Origin: Flavobacterium pallidum
GTDB lineage: Bacteria; Bacteroidota; Bacteroidia; Flavobacteriales; Flavobacteriaceae
Length of the DNA: 64,000 bases
Assembly (NCBI RefSeq): GCF_003097535.1
Contig: NZ_CP029187.1
Location: forward strand, 1,364,001 to 1,428,000
Reading direction: 5' to 3'
The notes beneath the pieces were generated by a model that worked only from the letters and a program-made list of their open reading frames with translations, made no database searches and was not told where the DNA came from. This document shows positions 43,795 to 53,900 of this stretch, one piece after another. The first letter of the stretch is position 1. Each line of letters starts with the position of its first letter. The position numbers and the translations under genes are program-made.

Positions 43795-46700
43795 TTACCT
43801 GTTCAAATAAACCCACCCCGTTTTCGTCGTGCCGTCGACCATTTCCGCTACATAGAAATAGGTGCCATCCGGAAGCTGTTCGCCGCGGTCGTCATCGCCG
43901 TTCCAGGTGTTGTTGTAATGGTTGAAGGAGTTCACTTTGGTGCCCCAACGGTTAAACAATTCCAGTTTCAGGATATCACAGCCTACCACCGTAAACGTAT
44001 CGTTCTTGGAGTCATTGTTCGGAGAAAATCCTTTCGGCAATACACAGCCACTAACCAAATTGATCGATTCGCTATACTCACAGCCGTTGCTGTCCCGCAC
44101 GCTGACGATGTGGTCGCCTGCGGCAAGGTTTCGGATCGTATTGTCGGTAAAATACGTTCCACCGTCAATAGCGTATTCATAAGGAGGCGTTCCGTTTGTA
44201 ACACCGTCAATGCGTACCATGCCTGTTGCAACGTCTCCCTGGGGATTAATCGTCGTAAGTTCGAGATCTTCCGGAGAGGCATTCACGACGATATCCATAA
44301 CAATGTTCGGGCCGCAGTTGCCTTCTGGTGTAAATGTATAAGTGCCACTACCATTGATTATGGCAGGATTCCATGTGCCTCCGATCCCATTGTCCGAAGT
44401 TGACGGCAAGTCCGGAATCGCAAAACCGGAACAGTAAGGGCCCATTTGAGAGAATACTGCGGTTTCGAAAGGTGCTACATTGACATAAATTGTTGTGGCT
44501 AAAGCGCATTGTCCCGCCTGAGGCGTAAAAGTATACAAAGTAGTTTGTGCCGTATTAATCACAGGTGGATTCCAACTGCCGGTAATTCCATTAGGAGATG
44601 TCAGCGGCAATACCGGAGGCGTGCTTCCGAAGCATACGGCCGGTATAGGATCAAAATACGGCAATGTTTTAGGATTGACGGTGATTTCCATGGCGGTGAT
44701 ATCAGCACATTGACCGGGAGCCGGTATGAAAGCATAGATAGCACTTAAAGTATTGTTTACTGTCGGAGGAAACCACGAACCAACGATGCCATTTGTGGAT
44801 ACCGCCGGCAATATCGGGGCCACATCGCCTTCGCAAATGGGATTTACAGGATTAAATACTGGCACAGTAATCGGCAGTACGCTGATATTCATCGTAAAAC
44901 TGCTACCGCATTGGCCTGCATTTGGCGTAAATACATAAGCCGCAGTTCCTGTATTCAGGATGTTGATAGCAGGCGGATTCCACGACCCTGTAATCCCATT
45001 TGTAGAAACTGTCGGCAATACGGGTGGCGTACTTCCAAGGCAAACTGCAGGAATTTGATTGAAAGTCGGGGCGATAGCATTGCTTACAATAATATTTAAC
45101 GCAACCGCTACGGCACATTCACCGGCATCCGGTGTGAAAATGTATCCTGCTGAATGCTGGTTGTCGACTACTGCAGGCGACCACGTTCCATGTACGCCAT
45201 TGTCAGACACCGTTGGCAATAGCGGTGCAGTCGCGCCGCTGCAGAGGAATGCAGGAATACTGAAAATAGTGCTTCCGGGAGTTACAGTAACTGTTATTGT
45301 AACCTGCTCAGTGCATACAGGCGGAGAGCCGTCAAGAGGCGTAAAAGTGTAAGTCCCACTTGCTGTATTGCTGATGATTGACGGGAACCACGTTCCTGAA
45401 ATGCCATTGGTAGAAACCGAAGGAAGCGTTGGCGCTACTGTACCCGCGCACAATGGTCCGATGGGATCAAATGTTGGCGTAACAACAGGGTTCACGGTAA
45501 TGTTTACAGAAACAGCTGCGTAACACGCGTTGCCTATCGGTGTAAAGGTATAAGTTCCCGACGCAGTATTATCAACTACAGCCGGATTCCACTCACCCGG
45601 AATCCCGTCATTGGAAACTGATGGTAATACCGGTGGCGTGGTACCTGAACAGAAAGGGGGAATCACGTCAAATACAGGAATAACAGACGGGGCTACAGTC
45701 ACTGCAATTGTTACAGGCAATCCACATTGGCCTGTATCAGGGGTAAAGGTATAAGAGCCATTATTCTGATTGTCGATTGCGGCCGGATTCCATGTCCCGG
45801 TGATGCCATTATTTGATGTTAAAGGAAGGGCAGGAGCGATGCTGCCTGAGCAAATCGTGCCAATCGGATCAAATACAGACGGAATAGTATTGCCAACGGT
45901 AATGTTTATCGTGATTGGCCCGGAATCGCATTGTCCTGCATCGGGGGTAAACGTATAAGAGCCATTATTTTGATTGTCGATTGCGGCCGGGCTCCATGTC
46001 CCGGTGATGCCATTATCAGATGTTGGCGGCAATGCAGGCGCTGCGCTTCCGGTACAAACGACTGTCGGCAAACTGAATGCCACATCAATGGAAGTACTTA
46101 CCGTCTGGGTTAAAGTAACAGGCAAAGCACATTGTCCCGCATCAGGAGTAAAAGTGTACGTTCCGGTAACCATATTGTCAACCACGGCAGGATTCCATAC
46201 CCCCGTATATCCATTTTCAGAAACGGATGGAAGTATTGGTGCGGCTTCATTGGTGCAGATGGTAATCAAAGCAGGGAAAACAGGGGTTACAGGCGTATTT
46301 ACGGTAACCTCCAATGTGGTCACATTGGCACACTGGCCCGGATAAGGCGTAAAGGTATAAGTGCCAGAAGCAGTGTTATCCACTACCGCTGGATTCCACG
46401 TTCCTGCTACGCCTTCATTTGAATCCAAAGGCAATACAGGGCTCGTATCTCCCATACAAATTGCAGCTACCGGATTAAATGTGGGTGTAAAATAAGGAAC
46501 GGCTGTGATTTGCACACTTACGACAAGTCCACATTGTCCGGCATCCGGCGTAAAAACATAGGTGTTTGTCGTATTAGGATCGACAACTGCAGGATCCCAG
46601 GTGCCTGTGAACCCTTCCAGAGAAGTTGTCGGAAGTATGGGCGGCGTGTCACCTATACAAAAAGTATTATTAAGAGCAAACGTAGTCGTACTCAATGGAT

Positions 46701-49700
46701 TCACTTCAATAACCATAACGGCAACGTCGGCACACAAACCCGTATCAGGAGTAAATACATAAACGCCCGTCAGCATATTGTCTACTGTCTGAGGATTCCA
46801 GGTTCCTGTAATGCCATTGGTCGAAACCGATGGAAGAATTGGTGCCGTCTGGCCTTCACAAAGCGGGGCGATTTGGTCAAAAACAGGTGTCACCACATTA
46901 TTTACAGTAACATCAATTGTAGTTGGGATACCACACTCACCAGGATTAGGCGTAAAAGTATAGCTTCCGGAAACGGCATTGCTTACATTGGCCGGATCCC
47001 ATGTCCCCGAAATACCGTTATTCGAAACCAAAGGCAGTATTGGTGCTGGTAACCCGAAACAAATCGGTGCTATGAAGTCAAAAGTTGGTGTCAGTATCGG
47101 ACTTACATCAATATGGACGGTAAGGCCTGTTGCGCATTGGTTTGCATCAGCGGTAAATACGTACGTTCCGCCTGTAGTGTTGTCCACAGTGGCCGGATTC
47201 CATGAACCGGTAATTCCTTCGTTGGATACCGTTGCTAAAATCGGGGCCGTTTCCCCTATGCAAACCTGGGTGTCAATATTGAATGAAGGTGTCACGATTT
47301 GGTTTACAGTCACGGTAAGTTGTACTTCCAATGTACACACGTTGCCCGTGTCGGGAGTGAAAGTATAAGTTGCAGTTGCAGTATTGCTGACCGTTGCGGG
47401 GGCCCAGGTACCGCCTACACCATTGTTTGAAGTCAATGGCAGTATCGGGGCAGCATCGCCGGCGCAAATGGCAGCAACCGGATCGAATACCGGTATAATG
47501 GTTGGATTTACGATAATGTCCAGGGTTGTGGTGGTGCCACATTCTCCCGGATTCGGCGTAAAAGTATAGGTTGCGGTATTATCAGCATCAACAACAGCAG
47601 GATTCCATGTCCCTGAAATGCCATTGTTCGAAACCAAAGGCAAAACCGGAGCCGTATTCCCGGAACACAATGGGCCGATCGGGTCAAAATCCGGAGTAAC
47701 AATAGGATTTACTTCAATATTTACGATTGCTGGCAAAGCGCACTGCCCGGCATCCGGAGTAAATACATATGTACCGTCGGCCACGTTATCAACTGTCGCA
47801 GGATTCCATGTGCCTGTAATGCCGTCGTTTGAAATTGTTGCTAACACCGGAGGTGTTTGCCCGACACAGATTTGCGTATCAATGGTAAAAGCAGGTACGA
47901 TGTTTTCATTTACAGTGACTGTCAGTTGTGCATTCAGGGTGCAGGTATTCCCTGCATCCGGTGTAAAAGTATATGTAGCCGTTGCGGTATTGCTGACGGT
48001 AGCGGGATTCCATGTCCCGGTAACGCCGTTATTTGAGGTTAAAGGCAAAACCGGCGCGATTCCATTTTCACAAATCGGTGCCACCGGATCAAAGATCGGG
48101 GTCATGACTGGATTTACGGTCACGCTTAAAGTAGTCGGCGTGGCACATTCTCCCGGATTCGGTGTAAAAGTATAGATTCCCGAAAGCATGTTGTCAATCA
48201 CTGCCGGGTTCCACGTTCCTGAAATATTATTATTGGAAACCAAAGGCAATGCCGGAACCGAATCGCCTGCGCACAAATCTGCCACAGGATTGAAAGCCGG
48301 TACCAATATCGGGTTCACCTGGATGTTTACAATCCTGACGGTGGCGCATTGTCCCGCAGTTGGTGTAAAAACATAAGTCCCGTCAGCCATGTTATCGACC
48401 ACTGCAGGATTCCATGTCCCTGTAATGAGGTTGTTGGAAACGTTCGGTAAAAGCGGTGCAGTATCGCCTGCGCAGAGTTGCGTGTCGATTGTAAACGTTG
48501 GGTTGATGTTATCCTGAACCGTTACGGTAATCTGCGTGGTTAAAGCGCATTGCCCGGCATCCGGTGTAAAAGTATATGTAGCCGTTGCAGTATTGCTGAC
48601 GGTAGCGGGATTCCACGTTCCGGTGATGCCGTTGCTGGAAATTATCGGGAGTACCGGTGCAACATCTCCTTCGCATATAGCAGCGGGAGCCGTGAAAGCG
48701 GGAATGACATTGTTATCAACGGTAACTGTCAGTGTAGTCTGAATGGCACATTCACCCGGATTCGGTGTAAAAGTATATGTCGTTGTTGTGGTGTTGCTCA
48801 CAGTTGCAGGATTCCACGTACCTGAAACGCCATTATTAGACACAGTAGGGAGTACAGGCGCAATTCCTCCGGAACATATTGGCTGAACAGGATTAAAAGT
48901 GGGTGTCAGGATCTGATTGACGGTTACTGTGATCGTTACAGGCTCAGCACAAGGGCCGGCAATATCAGGTGTAAAAGTATAAGCTCCCGTAGCCATATTG
49001 TTGATGAAGGCAGGATTCCATGTGCCATTGATGCCATTATTTGAAGTGTTCGGCAACAGCGGCGCAATATCACCTGCACAGAACGGATCTATCGGATTAA
49101 AAAGCGGGATTTCATTCGGGATAACTTGTATTTGTAAAGTTTGTGTTGTACCGCATTGCCCCGGATTTGGGGTAAAAACATAGGTCGTAGTAGCGGTATT
49201 GTTCACGACAGCAGGATTCCATGTTCCTGTAATGCCGTTTAGTGAAGTTGCCGGCAGCGTCGGTGGTGCCGAATTTTCGCAAATCGGTGCGATCGGGCTG
49301 AACGTCGGAACCGTATTTGGGGTTATTGTAACCGACAATGTAAATGGTGGTGCACATTGGCCCGGGTTTGGCGTAAATACATAACTTCCCGAAACCATAT
49401 TATTGATCACGGCAGGATTCCAAGTTCCGGTAATACCATTGTTTGAAACCGGTGGTAATGGCGGACTTGGCATCCCTTCGCAAACCGGAGGCAGCGGATC
49501 GAATGTCGGGTTTATGGTCGTAACCGTAATGGTACGGATTAAAGGAACGGCGCACTGCCCGGCATTTGGGGTGAAAGTATAACTGCCGCCTGCCTGGTTA
49601 TTTATGGTTGGTGGGTTCCACGTTCCTACAATTCCGTTATTAGACAAAGTTGGCAATACTGGAACCGGTTCATTATAGCAAACGACGGAAGGCACCGAAA

Positions 49701-50763
49701 AAGTAGGCGTAACATTATTCACTACGAAAATCGTCAGGCTTAAAGTTTCAGCACATTGCCCGGCATTTGGTGTAAAAGTATACGTTCCCGTTGCAGTATT
49801 GCTTACGGTTGCCGGATTCCATGTTCCGGTGATACCGTTAGTAGAAGAAGTCGATAAAATCGGGGCGACACCGTTACGGCAAATTGCGGGTACAATAGCA
49901 TCAAATGTCGGTACAACCTGATCTTCGACCGTTACGCTGGCTGTATTCTGAATGGTTGAGGTAATGCCACAGCTATCGGTAATCGTCAGGGAATATATGC
50001 CGGAATGGCTAAGTTGCGCCGATATCACAGGGTTTTGCTGCGCCGATGTGTATCCGTTCGGTCCAGTCCAGTTGTAGGTGTAAGGCGATGTACCTCCGGA
50101 AGGATTTGCTGTCAGTTGCAGATTGCTGTTCTCACATATTGTAGTGGCGGAAACTGTAGGGTTTGTGACGGGATTCGAAACGGTAAATGATGCCCTGAAA
50201 TTCTGGCCTGAATTGCTGATGAACCGTGTCGTTTCACAACCAGAAGTCGTTACATCCGATCCGTCCAGGCTGTAAAATACCTCAAGGATGTAATTTCCGG
50301 AAGTCAGGCCTGTAAGGAAATTGGTGTTCAAGCCGTAGTCTTTCCATTTTTGGTCATTGGCAGCACAAGGCCCAAGGCCGTCATTAAATATGCTTGTTCC
50401 GGTATTGCACTCAAACAATTGTGCCAAAGGAATCGTGTTAAAAACCCCGGACGGTGATCCTGCCGGATAAGCACGCCAACTGAGCGTGACCGAACAGACA
50501 TTTGATGTTGCGGTTTTCCAGGTTTTCACTTCGCCGGCAGTGATGGCTGCACAGGTTGAATTCTGGCTGAAGGTCCCCAGATTGACGCCGTCAAAAAATT
50601 GCGCGCCCGGATCAGGGTTGATGAGTTGGATGGACTGCGAACCGGAGATATTGTAGATCGTATTGTTGATCCTGATTCCGCTCGCAAAGGATTCGAAATT
50701 TTGGCCGTAGCCAATAACAGTAGTAAAAAATAAGATAAAGAGCAGGCAGTAATTTTTTTTCAT
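43795..50763 (-). CDS. Giant 28-repeat surface protein with type B (CHU_C/gliding) C-terminal sorting domain
   Basis: A 2322-residue type IX cargo protein. In order: signal peptide (NYCLLFILFFTTVIGYGQ); an N-terminal domain (about 22-200) not recognised; an Ig/PKD-like domain (about 201-283, YTYNWTGPNGY, SGIYSLTITDSCG); 28 tandem repeats of about 67 residues (284-2163); a SprB-like repeat (about 2164-2240, PYEYAIDGG, GDHIVSVRDSNGC); and a CHU_C type B sorting domain (PKGFSPNNDSKNDTF, LELFNRWGTKV, WNGDD, LPDGTYFYV). Each repeat has a Cys near its start, a GTWNPA-type Trp motif, Y-FTP and a second Cys. The likely role is a long surface adhesin or fibre; no ligand can be named. No clear promoter was found in the 193-nt spacer upstream. 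Confidence 0.9.
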   Translation of the reverse strand: MKKNYCLLFILFFTTVIGYGQNFESFASGIRINNTIYNISGSQSIQLINPDPGAQFFDGVNLGTFSQNSTCAAITAGEVKTWKTATSNVCSVTLSWRAYPAGSPSGVFNTIPLAQLFECNTGTSIFNDGLGPCAANDQKWKDYGLNTNFLTGLTSGNYILEVFYSLDGSDVTTSGCETTRFISNSGQNFRASFTVSNPVTNPTVSATTICENSNLQLTANPSGGTSPYTYNWTGPNGYTSAQQNPVISAQLSHSGIYSLTITDSCGITSTIQNTASVTVEDQVVPTFDAIVPAICRNGVAPILSTSSTNGITGTWNPATVSNTATGTYTFTPNAGQCAETLSLTIFVVNNVTPTFSVPSVVCYNEPVPVLPTLSNNGIVGTWNPPTINNQAGGSYTFTPNAGQCAVPLIRTITVTTINPTFDPLPPVCEGMPSPPLPPVSNNGITGTWNPAVINNMVSGSYVFTPNPGQCAPPFTLSVTITPNTVPTFSPIAPICENSAPPTLPATSLNGITGTWNPAVVNNTATTTYVFTPNPGQCGTTQTLQIQVIPNEIPLFNPIDPFCAGDIAPLLPNTSNNGINGTWNPAFINNMATGAYTFTPDIAGPCAEPVTITVTVNQILTPTFNPVQPICSGGIAPVLPTVSNNGVSGTWNPATVSNTTTTTYTFTPNPGECAIQTTLTVTVDNNVIPAFTAPAAICEGDVAPVLPIISSNGITGTWNPATVSNTATATYTFTPDAGQCALTTQITVTVQDNINPTFTIDTQLCAGDTAPLLPNVSNNLITGTWNPAVVDNMADGTYVFTPTAGQCATVRIVNIQVNPILVPAFNPVADLCAGDSVPALPLVSNNNISGTWNPAVIDNMLSGIYTFTPNPGECATPTTLSVTVNPVMTPIFDPVAPICENGIAPVLPLTSNNGVTGTWNPATVSNTATATYTFTPDAGNTCTLNAQLTVTVNENIVPAFTIDTQICVGQTPPVLATISNDGITGTWNPATVDNVADGTYVFTPDAGQCALPAIVNIEVNPIVTPDFDPIGPLCSGNTAPVLPLVSNNGISGTWNPAVVDADNTATYTFTPNPGECGTTTTLDIIVNPTIIPVFDPVAAICAGDAAPILPLTSNNGVGGTWAPATVSNTATATYTFTPDTGNVCTLEVQLTVTVNQIVTPSFNIDTQVCIGETAPILATVSNEGITGSWNPATVDNTTGGTYVFTADANQCATGLTVHIDVSPILTPTFDFIAPICFGLPAPILPLVSNNGISGTWDPANVSNAVSGSYTFTPNPGECGIPTTIDVTVNNVVTPVFDQIAPLCEGQTAPILPSVSTNGITGTWNPQTVDNMLTGVYVFTPDTGLCADVAVMVIEVNPLSTTTFALNNTFCIGDTPPILPTTSLEGFTGTWDPAVVDPNTTNTYVFTPDAGQCGLVVSVQITAVPYFTPTFNPVAAICMGDTSPVLPLDSNEGVAGTWNPAVVDNTASGTYTFTPYPGQCANVTTLEVTVNTPVTPVFPALITICTNEAAPILPSVSENGYTGVWNPAVVDNMVTGTYTFTPDAGQCALPVTLTQTVSTSIDVAFSLPTVVCTGSAAPALPPTSDNGITGTWSPAAIDNQNNGSYTFTPDAGQCDSGPITINITVGNTIPSVFDPIGTICSGSIAPALPLTSNNGITGTWNPAAIDNQNNGSYTFTPDTGQCGLPVTIAVTVAPSVIPVFDVIPPFCSGTTPPVLPSVSNDGIPGEWNPAVVDNTASGTYTFTPIGNACYAAVSVNITVNPVVTPTFDPIGPLCAGTVAPTLPSVSTNGISGTWFPSIISNTASGTYTFTPLDGSPPVCTEQVTITVTVTPGSTIFSIPAFLCSGATAPLLPTVSDNGVHGTWSPAVVDNQHSAGYIFTPDAGECAVAVALNIIVSNAIAPTFNQIPAVCLGSTPPVLPTVSTNGITGSWNPPAINILNTGTAAYVFTPNAGQCGSSFTMNISVLPITVPVFNPVNPICEGDVAPILPAVSTNGIVGSWFPPTVNNTLSAIYAFIPAPGQCADITAMEITVNPKTLPYFDPIPAVCFGSTPPVLPLTSPNGITGSWNPPVINTAQTTLYTFTPQAGQCALATTIYVNVAPFETAVFSQMGPYCSGFAIPDLPSTSDNGIGGTWNPAIINGSGTYTFTPEGNCGPNIVMDIVVNASPEDLELTTINPQGDVATGMVRIDGVTNGTPPYEYAIDGGTYFTDNTIRNLAAGDHIVSVRDSNGCEYSESINLVSGCVLPKGFSPNNDSKNDTFTVVGCDILKLELFNRWGTKVNSFNHYNNTWNGDDDRGEQLPDGTYFYVAEMVDGTTKTGWVYLNR
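44275..49914 (-). repeat. Array of 28 tandem about-201-nt coding repeats
   Basis: Repeats encode about 67 residues each and are in frame throughout. Best-conserved DNA spans the GGATTCCA (NPA) segment. A 52-nt block at 47961 matches 48564 with one difference, an offset of exactly 603 nt (three repeats). A block at about 45741 matches about 45945 in 74 of 80 positions (offset 204, adjacent repeats). Confidence 0.92.
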
Positions 50764-50913
50764 TGCTGTCAGTTTTGGGGAATGTAAACAGTTTTGTGTT
50801 TGGATTTTGGCTTTAAATCAGTTGTTAAAGTTATTTCTTTTTTGAGTAACGCACTAATTTTTCTGACGAAACGCAAATATTTCGGATTAGGAATATTTCA
50901 TCATGAATGTCAT

Positions 50914-50946
50914 AAAAAAAGCCGACGTCTGTAAAGAATCGGCTTT
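50914..50946 (-). terminator. Terminator of the 1767-residue cargo gene
   Basis: On the minus strand an 8-bp stem AAAGCCGA/TCGGCTTT with a 13-nt loop is followed by a run of seven Ts (50914-50920, read as As on plus). It lies 10 nt after the stop of the gene at 50957. Confidence 0.85.
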
Positions 50947-50956
50947 CCTAAAATAA

Positions 50957-53900
50957 TTATTGTATGACCAGTTTTTTTAACTGCTTTAAATGATTCTCAG
51001 TGACTATTTCTACCATATAGACCCCTTTTGCCAAATGGGAAACATTGATGTCCGTTTGTCTGGAACCGATGCCTTTGCGTGTAACAATTGATTTCCCCAA
51101 CATATCGAAAATGGTAACATCTGCAATGTCTTCCGCTGTATTGACCAACGCAATCTGTACATGCTGGCTTGCCGGATTTGGGAATAACAAAATATCTGAA
51201 GCGTCAAGGATACCGGTTGCAAGCGGTATTTCAAAAGTGGTTTGTATCGTATTGGTTGTAATCGGAGGATTCGCGTCAAAATGAATGTCGGCAGTATTTG
51301 AAATAACATCCCCCACTTCAAAACCTGGTAACAATTTAACCCTGAAAGTAATGTAGCCATGGCTCATTTCTTCATTCTGGAACATGGAGGGCAATTGGAT
51401 ATAATCAAAATACCAACTCACTTTATTGTCAATGCGTTCCATCACATAATTGTGGCTGGCACTCACCATACGGATGCTTTCCGGATCGATTTGCGCTTCC
51501 AGCACATCTTCAATACGCACGTTCAATGCATTGAATGTTCCCGTGTTTTGGAACCTAATGGTGTAATACAGATAGTCATCAGCAGTAAATTGGTTGATGT
51601 TGATTTTACCGCCATGCGATTCCTGCTTATCATTCGGGTCATAAGAACCGATAACAGTCTGGGTATTGCTGAAAGTGTTGTTGTTGATGTTGACATCGCC
51701 TGAAGGAGCAGAAATTACTGCAGATGTCGTGAGTTGCTGTCCTAAATGAACCACAGGAATATTAGGCACATCCATAGTGACCATAAAAGAACGGGTCTCA
51801 TGAGGCAGCAGGTTGCTGAAGTCATAAGTAAAGCCATTTGCGGTAGTATTGGCGCCAGGCTCACTTATCGAAGCGATTGTTACCGAAGCATCCCTCGTAA
51901 AAGTAATCGTACCAGAGGTTGTCGTCATGCCTAAATTAGTGTAAACAATCTTATTGCTGTATTGAAAACCGGGGCGGGGACTGCTAATTGGTAAAATTGA
52001 AATCGTAGGGTTGCTGTAAGACTGCAATACGGTTATCGGGAAAAGCAATTCTGTCGTACCGCTTCCGTCCGGGATGTTGACATCATTGAAAGAAGTTGTG
52101 CCTGCGCTGAAATAGGGCTGGAATTCCGGATCAACCACATAATTGAAATCATAAGTGTTTAACGGGTCTGAATCATACAAAGTGTACATTCCAAGCGGTG
52201 TGGAAATGTGGTTGATCTCGCCGGCATTATTCTGCTGGTAAGAAAATGATCCGTAAGTGAAAGGGATTTCAGTGTCTTCCCTGGTGCCATTGGCATTTTC
52301 ATCGATAAATGCCGTAACCTTTAATTTATCGGTACATTCCGGCGGCCCTGAGGCAAAGCTTCCGGCCTGGATGAATACTGCGGAATCATAAGCATTATCG
52401 CCCCTGTCAGCGATGACAAGCTTAATGTGGTATGGGTGATTTGGCTCGATAGGGGAAGCCGCGGTCATCACTTGTGTCTGTCCGCTGAAATTTATGGCTG
52501 AAAAATTCTCATTGTTTAAGTCTCCAGAAAAGAAGTGGCCGAAAAATTCAGGATTCATGGACTGGCAGCCGTCATTATACGCTTGATCCCTTATTGTGAT
52601 TACGGAAATCGGCGTAATATTGTCAGGAAGCACTGCAAGGTTTTTTGTTTGACCGGTGATTAAATCAGTCAGCAGGAATGCAAAAGCATCTGAATATTGG
52701 CATTGGAATGATCCATATTCTTCTGAGGCGAATAAGAAATTGAAACTCATATAAGCCGTAGGTGTTGTAAAATCAAATTCCAAAACCGAAGCATTATGTG
52801 ATGCCTGATCCATATTGGTTACAATCTCTAAATCTGAATCACCTGTCCAGGAATCAGTTCCTTCGCTAAGTATCGTAACATTGTGTCCTCCGGCAAGTAA
52901 AGCGTCACCCGTAGTCAGTAGGAGCCCGCTGCTGAGTGGGAAGAAATCATTTGAAATCGGATTGGTAAAATACCCGATCCCGTTTACCGAACCGAAATCA
53001 GTTCCGGTAGTTGAGGTGACATTGCTGATTTCCACACATGGATTGTTGATCAGCACGTTTGAAACCAGTTGCCCGGGTGTATATTGTGTTGTGGAAACAT
53101 TAAGCGGCGTAGTCAGGGCCCTGATGCAGACGTCAAATGTAACATCCTCCAAAAGATTTGAAGCAGTCCACACCCTGATGTAATAGGTATCCCCGATAAT
53201 CAAATTCTCTGCAATACTTACTTCAGGGTCACTACAGTAAAGCAATGTTCCGCTATTGCAATCGCCATGATAAAGCGAATGTACAAGGTTCCCAGTTGTC
53301 CCGGTGATATTAGAAAGTGCAATATTCAACGTTGGGCTTTGCGCCACGAACGTAAACCAGACATCATCATCTTCCGTCCCGGCACAGGTTGAAGCCATTG
53401 CTGATGGTGTAGCGCCTGTAATGGCACCATGTACAGCATTTGAACAGCTCATGTCAACGCTCATCGGTACGAAAATTGCGGCACTGCATTCGTCATTTGT
53501 TACCGGATCAGGAGTAGTAACGCATATCTTAAATGTGGCTGACTCCGAAACATTCCCGCCAGCAGTATACACCCTGATCTTATAATAACTGCCCACTGTA
53601 AGGTTGGTGGCGACACTTACATTCGCATTGCTGCAATAAAGCTGGGTCAATGCGGAACAGTCACTTCCAGCGTATAAGGTATGATTGATATCCAAAGCCG
53701 CCGGCGCTGTCGCAACAATATCACTTATTGTAATGATTTGTGTAGTTGAGGTTGCCAGGAAACTAAACCAGACATCGTCATCAGTATTCCCCGGACACAC
53801 TGGCGCTGTATTTGGAAGTGAGCGTGTAGCGCCTAATGTGGAACCGTTTGCAAAAAACGTGCAATCACGACTCGTGTTCGCAAGCACTGTTATGGCACCT

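Noticed and set aside
45059..48742. Many plus-strand open frames of 60-185 codons (for example 46510-47052 and 47618-48175)
   Set aside because: They are antisense shadows of the repeat array; their own regularity follows from the repeated codons, and they lack plausible starts or families.
44275..49914. Regular about-201-nt repeats as a CRISPR or satellite array
   Set aside because: The units are in-frame coding repeats of one protein, far longer than CRISPR repeats, without unique spacers and with no cas genes nearby.
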